A stretch of DNA of 64,000 nucleotides from Plazaster borealis (Eukaryota > Echinodermata > Asteroidea > Forcipulatida > Labidiasteridae), in assembly GCA_021014325.1 (NCBI GenBank), contig CM037469.1, positions 18,561,701 through 18,625,700 on the forward strand, in the 5' to 3' direction. Shown here one piece after another: positions 58,493 through 64,000 of the stretch (positions are counted from its first letter, which is position 1; every line of letters begins with the position of its first letter). Under the pieces are notes generated by a model. It saw nothing but the letters and a program-made list of their open reading frames with translations. It ran no database searches and was not told the DNA's origin. The position numbers were made by a program, and so were the translations under genes.

Positions 58493-58712
58493 GAATATGA
58501 ATAGTAAACTTGCGGGTACAACCATGTGTAAAATCTCTTTTGAGGGAGTGTTGGCTCTGAAAAGAGCCGGTTTGGTCTCGACGTTTCGAACAGTATACTC
58601 TGCTCGTCTTCAGGAGACCAAACGTCGAGACCAAACTGGCTCTTTTCAGAGCCAACACTCCCTCAAAAGAGATTTTACACATGGTTGTACCCGCAAGTTT
58701 ACTATTCATATT
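58493..58712. mobile_element. Foldback element with intact hammerhead-like motif
   Basis: ATATGAATAGTAAACTTGCG at the left and CGCAAGTTTACTATTCATAT at the right are reverse complements, continuing inward through GGGTACAACCATGTGTAAAA and ATCTCTTTTGAGGGAGTGTT. Only the left arm keeps the central hairpin; the right arm has a shortened GAGACCAAACGTCGAGACC. Confidence 0.85.
58574..58619 (-). ncRNA. Hammerhead-ribozyme-like motif (best copy)
   Basis: Minus strand: GGTCTC, CTGAAGA, C, GAGCAG-AGTATA-CTGTTC, GAAACGTC, GAGACC. Helix I is six perfect pairs directly next to both catalytic boxes, helix II six pairs with one G-U, and the cleavage triplet would be GTC. Helix III is reduced to ACGU without a loop; this is self-complementary and could pair between two molecules. 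Confidence 0.5.
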
Positions 58713-58780
58713 TATATTTATAGTTATTCTTATTCTCCTCACCATGCAAAGCTTCAAACAACATTTAAAGATAAAGAAGA

Positions 58781-58990
58781 TAATTAGTTAGACTGCAGCA
58801 GTCGATTTCATGATTTTTTACGCGACTGCGTATGTCAACTTGTGCAAGATTTATTGTTTTTAGTTGACTTACGCAGTTGCATAAAGTTTTGTGAAATCAG
58901 CTGCAGGACTTGCGATCCTAAGGTTGTGGGTTCGAATCCGGCCAAGCTAACGGTCAATTCCACAATGACCAGAATAAGTATTGTTGTCTA
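58781..58990 (+). mobile_element. tRNA-derived SINE (second family), interrupted copy
   Basis: TTAGACTGCAG, then a 102-bp insert, then GACTTGCGATCCTAAGG with B box GGGTTCGAATCC. Closing the insert restores the 57138 sequence. Confidence 0.8.
58799..58900. mobile_element. 102-bp palindromic insert inside the SINE
   Basis: Imperfect palindrome: CAGTCGATTTCATGA and GTATGTCAACT on the left pair with AGTTGACTTACG and GTGAAATCAG on the right. CTGCAG flanks both sides (58793-58798, 58901-58906), the likely target duplication, since the uninterrupted SINE has it once. Confidence 0.8.
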
Positions 58991-59159
58991 GTTACTGTTG
59001 ATTGAAAGTTCTTTGATTGTTGTCAAACATTTTAACGAGAAGTCAGTCATGATGCCATTTTTTAGAGGCAATATGTACTTTGTTACGTTTTGGATACCTG
59101 TTTATACTCATTGTATTTTACACCGTTTACTGCTTTTACTTGCCTTTACCTTTTTAGTG

Positions 59160-59647
59160 GTGTTTTCCTTGCCTTTGGATTATTTGCATTTTTTGCTTCA
59201 ATTTTTCTTGTTACTGGTTTCCCAAATCATTTTGTACAGCATAGTGTGCTTCATAAATGTTTGAATTGTTATTATTATTATTTATTACATACATGTATCT
59301 CGAGCATCTCCAATGCATGATGTTGATACAACTACAAGTACTGGTATAAAACATGCCAGCATGATGTGAGTTCAAGCCTACACACTACACTTACGAGAGC
59401 GCAAAGTGTTTTCCTTGCCTCTGGATTATTTGCATTTGTGGCTTCAGTTTGTCTTGTTACTGGTTTTCCATATCATTTTGTACAGCATAATGTGCTTCAT
59501 AAATGTTTGAATTGTTATTATTATTATTTATTACATACATGTATCTCGAGCATCTCCAATGCATGATGTTGATACAACTACAAATACTGGTATAAAACAT
59601 GCCAGCAGGATGTGATTTTAAGCCTACACACTACACTTACGAGAGCG
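59160..59647 (+). repeat. 246-bp tandem duplication
   Basis: GTGTTTTCCTTGCCT starts at 59160 and 59406, and the units run in parallel to TTACGAGAGCG. A few substitutions separate them. The right copy ends about 325 bp before UNC80 exon 4. Confidence 0.9.
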
Positions 59648-59736
59648 TGAGCGTACCAGTAATGGCAGAAAACAGACAGGATATTTGTAAGAAATTGACC
59701 TAAAATAGTTTGGCCTGCAAGTTTTGCCCTTAACTG

Positions 59737-59900
59737 TTTCAGTGACTAGCCAGCAGGACCAGGTAGCTTGTCGTTTCACAGTCCGTCAGCTTTTTCACTC
59801 GTCCATACTTTGTATTAAATAGGGATGCTTTTCAACACTGAACTAGCCAGCCGGTCAACTTAGAGAGAATTCTGACTGGTCTTCTGGTGTTTTAACTGGC
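59737..59900. repeat. Dispersed repeat shared with 3755-3930
   Basis: GTAGCTTGTCGTTTCAC, GCTTTTCAACACTGAACTAG and CCAGCCGG occur in the same order as in the other copy. Confidence 0.45.
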
Positions 59901-59973
59901 ATTTGGCCAACTGACCACTGTTAAGGGAGAACGCTGTATAATACCCATTTATCTGAATTTTGTTATATACCAG

Positions 59974-60153
59974 GTGACAAGTTGCGGCTGATGGGACAGC
60001 AGTGCCTGAACCGCATGTTCAAGATTGACCCATCCCAATTCCGCCGCTATCTGCGCTTCATGATCAGCACCCATCCTCTGGAGAACATTCTGGATTTCTT
60101 GCATGCATTGCTTGGCTTCTGTGAAGACCCAATCCGGATACCACACAGGCCTG
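59974..60153 (+). CDS. UNC80: UNC80, coding exon 4
   Basis: A 180-nt exon after ttataccag, phase 1 on both sides (CCT G|gtgagt). It encodes (G)DKLRLMGQQCLNRMFKIDPS, then QFRRYLRFMISTHPLENILD and FLHALLGFCEDPIRIPHRP. This aligns with vertebrate UNC80 GDRLR...FVDFLHALLGFC-EPV without gaps around the FLHALLGFC core. Confidence 0.95.
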
Positions 60154-60447
60154 GTGAGTACTTGTAACATGGCCATCGGGGGCAAGCAGGGTAGTGGGTG
60201 GGGGGATGGGGGAATGGGAGGGCTTGGGGATTGTTACTGTGTCCCAAAGGAGTGGGTGATGCTTTTTTTTAAAGCTCAACTTTAAGTGGCTGAGAAGCTA
60301 CAAGGGGAATAGTATTGGTCTGTTGAGTGTGGTAGCCTTGAAATAAAATAGCTTTGGAAAAATTCTAGGCCTGAGATGTGGCGTTTTTCTTCATGCTGAT
60401 GAATTTTTGACGTATTTGATCAGAAAGGACTCAAGCCAAAAATTTGT

Positions 60448-60722
60448 CTAAAGCCCTTTTAACACTGCATGTATGATTCCCTGGAAATGCCTGGGATAAA
60501 ACCCCAGGAGTTTCCTGGGGAATTTAAACCTCCCCTGCCGCCCTGTGTTCCTTTCACACTTGCTGTAGTTTCCTCGGGGAAAACTTAACTACATGTATGT
60601 ATGTTAACCCTGGGGTTATCGAGACAGGCTTGCGGATTTCCTGGGAATTTGCCAGTATGAAAAAGCCAACCAAATTGTCCATGGAATTTCCTGAGAATTT
60701 GGTCTGGTGTGAAAAGGGGTTA
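60448..60722. mobile_element. Inverted-repeat element in UNC80 intron 4
   Basis: AAGCCCTTTTAACACT at the left and GGTGTGAAAAGGGGTTA at the right are imperfect inverted repeats. The interior has CCTGGGGAATTT and CCAGGAGTTTCCTGGGG in opposite orientations. Confidence 0.6.
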
Positions 60723-61509
60723 CAATGTTTGAGAGAGATTAGAGCAAATGTTCTCACTTGCCAGTACATGTATGCATGCACTGTACCTTGTAAGTCATTA
60801 CCTTGCAAGTACCTGGCCTAATGTCCACCTGCCCCATGACTTCCTTCATGTGCCCCAGTCTTCAAACATTCTCCCTGGTCAACACACAAATGTGCTAAGC
60901 ACAACCAAATCGTGCTTAGTAGAAATTGTCCAGCTTTACATTTGCTATTGGGTGGTCACTAATCATGGAAGTTTAGCAAATAAATTCATTGAGAAATTTT
61001 TAAGGAAATTCTAGTAATTTCCAAGAGTGATTTGCTAATAATCCTTCCTCATTCTGTCATATTCCAACCTATAGGGTTAACTCAACACCTGATCTGTTGG
61101 ACTCTGGTTATTGTGGTACACACTGTATATATGTACATGGCTAATGTTATGCAAAGCATACTCAGTCCCCAATGCAGATGGATTTGAAGGGTTGGAGGAT
61201 GTCAGCAAGAAATCTCACTATGGTTCGCCCCAAACCAACATTGAAATCAATTTCTCAGTTAGTCAGTGAAAAAAGGGGCCTTTAAAACAAAAAAGTTTTC
61301 AAAGATGGTAAAATTATCCAAAAGATGTGGCAAGATTGACCCTTACCCATTCATGTTGTAAGTAAACTTTAGTATAGTTCCCCATCACTTTCTAGAAGCA
61401 TTACAAACCTTGCATGCTTTAGTAAAGGAGGTGTACACTTCAACCAAATCATCCTACCCATAGAATTCATGATCAAAATAAGACATATCATGTATTTTAA
61501 GACCAACCT

Positions 61510-61666
61510 GGGCCTATTGCTTAACAATGGTCTGCTTAGCAGAAATAAGCAGGATACCAGTCACAAGTTGTGGTACAATATACATGGTATCTTGGCTGCT
61601 AACCTAAATCTGGTAAGCATAATTTTGTTGTGCTTAGCTACTTTTTAGCAGCTGAATGATAGGCCC
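61510..61666. mobile_element. GGGCCCAATTTCATAGAGCTG MITE, worn copy
   Basis: GGGCCTATTGC at the left and GATAGGCCC at the right; interior AGAAATAAGCAGGATACCAG and TGGTAAGCATAATTTTG as in the other copies. Confidence 0.7.
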
Positions 61667-62089
61667 TGAAAAGTCTTAGCTGATTTAATCTTTTGTAAAA
61701 AGTACTAATGAAAGTCTGGAATGGATCTTTGCAGCAATCTGGTTTGCAATGCTTTTAGCATTGTGACATTACTCCATTCTTGATGCTTAAAAAAAAGAGT
61801 ATATTTTATATCTTTCTAAAATAAACCCAAACGCAATACAGCGAATGCAATACAAGTAATCTTGATGATTGCTTCATAACATGTAATTCTCTAACATATA
61901 TTCTCTAATTCTCTAACAGATCTACAAGTTTTCCTGTGTTTTTCATTTACATCCAAAAGATTTTCAATTAGGAAATTCCCAAATCGCCAACTGGCAATGA
62001 CAAAATCAGGTGTACACAACCTTTAAATACATCCCCTGTCCCCCTGAATTATTTTCCCACATGTTAATCCAGTGATGTTTGTTGTGCAC

Positions 62090-63285
62090 CCCTTCTCCTC
62101 CCCACCCCTTTCTTGTCCCCATCCCCGTCTCCTTCCCACCCCTGTCTCCTCCCAACCCCCGCCTCCTCCCAACCCCTGTCTTATCCCAACCCCTGTCTTA
62201 TCCCAACCCCTGTCTCCTCCCCACCCCTGTCTCCTCCTAACCCCCGTCTCCTCCTAACCCCCGTCTCCTCCCCACCCCTGTCTCCTCCCAACCCCCGTCT
62301 CCTCCCAACCCCTGTCTCCTCCCAACCCCTGTCTTATCCCAACCCCTGTCTTATCCCAACCCCTGTCTCCTCCTAACCCCCGTCTCCTCCCCACCCCTGT
62401 CTCCTCCCAACCCCCGTCTCCTCCCAACCCCTGTCTTATCCCAACCCCTGTCTCCTCCCAACCCCTGTTACCTCCCAACCCCTGTCACCTCCCTTTCCCT
62501 CTCCTCCCAACCACTGTCTCCTCCCAACCCCTGTCTCCTCCCAACCCCTGTCTTATCCCAACCCCTGTCTTATCCCAACCCCTGTCTTATCCCAACCCCT
62601 GTTTCCTCCCCACCCCTGTCTCCTCCCAACCCCCGTCTCCCCCCCAACCCCTGTCTCCTCCCCACCCCTGTCTTATCCCAACCCTGTCTTATCCCAACCC
62701 CTGTCTCCTCCCCACCCCTGTCTCCTCCTAACCCCCGTCTCCTCCCAACCCCTGTCTCCTCCCAACCCCTGTCTCCTCCCAACCCCCGTCTCCTCCCAAC
62801 CCCTGTCTTATCCCAACCCCTGTCTTATCCCAACCCCTGTCTCCTCCCAACCCCTGTTACCTCCCAACCCCTGTCACCTCCCTTTCCCTCTCCTCCCAAC
62901 CACTGTCTCCTCCCAACCCCTGTCTCCTCCCAACCCCTGTCTTATCCCAACCCCCGTCTCCTCCCCACCCCTGTCTCCTCCCAACCCCCGTCTCCTCCCA
63001 ACCCCTGTCTTATCCCAACCCCTGTCTTATCCCAACCCCTGTCTCCTCCCCACCCCTGTCTCCTCCTAACCCCTGTCTCCTCCCAACCCCTGTCTCCTCC
63101 TAACCCCTGTCTCCTCCCAACCCCTGTCTCCTCCCAACCCCTGTCTCCTCCCAACCCCTGTTACCTCCCAACCCCTGTCACCTCCCTTTCCCTCTCCTCC
63201 CAACCACTGTCTCCTCCCAACCCCTGTCTCCTCCCAACCCCTGTCTTATCCCAACCCCTGTCTCCTCCCCACCCCTATCGCCCCC
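62090..63285 (+). repeat. 1.2-kb pyrimidine-rich 17-bp minisatellite
   Basis: About 68 units of TCCTCCCAACCCCTGTC and TTATCCCAACCCCTGTC in irregular alternation. A marker block (CTGTTACCTCCCAACCCC followed by TGTCACCTCCCTTTCCC) recurs at 62465, 62854 and 63158, showing a higher-order repeat of about 300-390 bp. The minus strand has GGGG/GGG runs every 17 bp. It ends about 50 bp before UNC80 exon 5. Confidence 0.97.
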
Positions 63286-63334
63286 TACATTGTACACAAT
63301 CCTGTGCATGTAGGCTCTCCTTTCTACAATGCAG

Positions 63335-63513
63335 GTCCAAGCTCCGGCCCCAATGAAGGGATCGCTCGAGGGGGCTTCGCGACCAACTTCGGTAGTGGCG
63401 TTGCTGGGACCGGGGTACGTGGAGTGGAGGGGACTATCGTCGGAAGCATCTTCAAAGCGCTTGTCACCAGACTGGCCAATTCTAGGGACGAGTTGAACAT
63501 CCCTGAGAATTCG
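63335..63513 (+). CDS. UNC80: UNC80, coding exon 5 (last one in the window)
   Basis: A 179-nt exon after aatgcag. It encodes (G)PSSGPNEGIARGGFATNFGS, then GVAGTGVRGVEGTIVGSIFK and ALVTRLANSRDELNIPENS, with donor TCG|gtagga. VEGTIVGSIFKALVTRLAN matches vertebrate VEGIIVSAMFKSLITRCAS. About 1193 codons of an expected 3200 or so are inside the window; the rest lies beyond 64000. Confidence 0.92.
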
Positions 63514-64000
63514 GTAGGAATTCTTTGGTTTCATGTACATGCTGTAAAAAAAAATTGTTTTGTTATGAACAAATTGGTTTTCTTGACAACCATAAGTTCG
63601 AATGAGTTTACAAACATGGCAGACATTTTTGCCAGCAGAGGATCATATTCTATTAATAATAGTAATACACAGTTCTTATATAGTGTTTTATCACATTAGA
63701 AAGGTATCTCAAAGCACTCATTATATGCAGAGCTTGCCTTGAATTAAGAGAGCATCTTATATAGCACCTAAGTGTTACATAAGGTGATGCAATGTATCTG
63801 TAATCTACAGCCAATCATGCTAAAAACATGGGGCAAACTCATTCTCTTAAGCAATCAGTGTACTGGGTTCTTTGTCGCACGTCACACAACACAAGAGACC
63901 TACGGCTTTAGGTCCCATCCAAAGGATGAAGCAATCCTGGTAAAGTGTCTTGCGCATGGACACACCGGCACCCGAACCCACATTCTGACAGCACCAGAGT
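63514..64000 (+). other. UNC80 intron 5 (partial) with dispersed repeat
   Basis: Starts with the donor gtagga. From 63660 to the window end runs a dispersed repeat (TATAGTGTTTTATCACATTA, CCTACGGCTTTAGGTCCCAT) related to 48990-49120. Confidence 0.6.

Larger units (their letters stand above)
60154..63334 (+). other. UNC80 intron 4
   Basis: A 3.2-kb intron holding two short inverted-repeat elements (60448-60722, 61510-61666) and the pyrimidine-rich minisatellite 62090-63285. No coding potential is seen apart from spurious frames in the repeat. Confidence 0.8.

Noticed and set aside
62090..63285. CRISPR array
   Set aside because: Contiguous 17-bp tandem units without spacers, in an animal intron.
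62072..63300. Proline/serine-rich or glycine-rich proteins on both strands
   Set aside because: Artefacts of the 17-bp minisatellite, which is intronic between two UNC80 exons.

Overview
This is a stretch of animal nuclear genome. It is AT-rich, its genes are split by long GT-AG introns, and it carries many small inverted-repeat elements and tRNA-derived SINEs. The protein sequences are deuterostome-like, and several repeat families look like ones I recall from sea stars: the TTAA-flanked element around 'AAGGCATCGTACACGTTTGG' and the 'GGGCCCAATTTCATAGAGCTG' element. My best guess is an echinoderm, probably an asteroid. That assignment is by recall, not by a search.

Three protein-coding genes can be supported. 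(1) On the minus strand, 11374 to 7434, lies a complete three-exon paired-like homeobox gene. It has a Q50 homeodomain and a C-terminal OAR motif and is closest to Arx (aristaless-related homeobox). Its middle exon is 46 bp. (2) On the plus strand, 18979 to 25312, lies a complete seven-exon choline-phosphate cytidylyltransferase (PCYT1) of about 345 residues. It has the HxGH and RTEGISTS nucleotidyltransferase motifs, an amphipathic membrane-binding domain and a short, very acidic tail. (3) On the plus strand from 32894 to beyond the window end lies the 5' part of UNC80, the scaffold of the NALCN sodium-leak channel complex. Five coding exons (1193 codons) are visible. One of them is an unusually large 3079-nt exon (41540-44618).

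Layout: 1-7433, gene-free region downstream of the homeobox gene, with SINEs and foldback elements; 7434-11374, homeobox gene; 11375-18550, its upstream side plus repeats, including an approximately 720-bp palindrome at 14288-15008; 18551-25312, PCYT1, with an inverted-repeat element of about 1.1 kb in intron 2 and an 83-bp minisatellite in intron 5; 25313-32893, intergenic; 32894-64000, UNC80, with introns of 4.0, 4.5, 15.4 and 3.2 kb carrying MITEs, SINEs, a LINE relic, a long ATT microsatellite and a 1.2-kb pyrimidine-rich minisatellite ending about 50 bp before exon 5.

The genes are functionally unrelated: a developmental transcription factor, phosphatidylcholine synthesis, and neuronal excitability. 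There is no operon-like organisation. The most interesting non-genic signal is a recurring foldback element. It carries a motif with the topology of a type I hammerhead ribozyme: CTGANGA box, 6-bp hairpin, GAAAC box and flanking helix I. At least five loci carry it.
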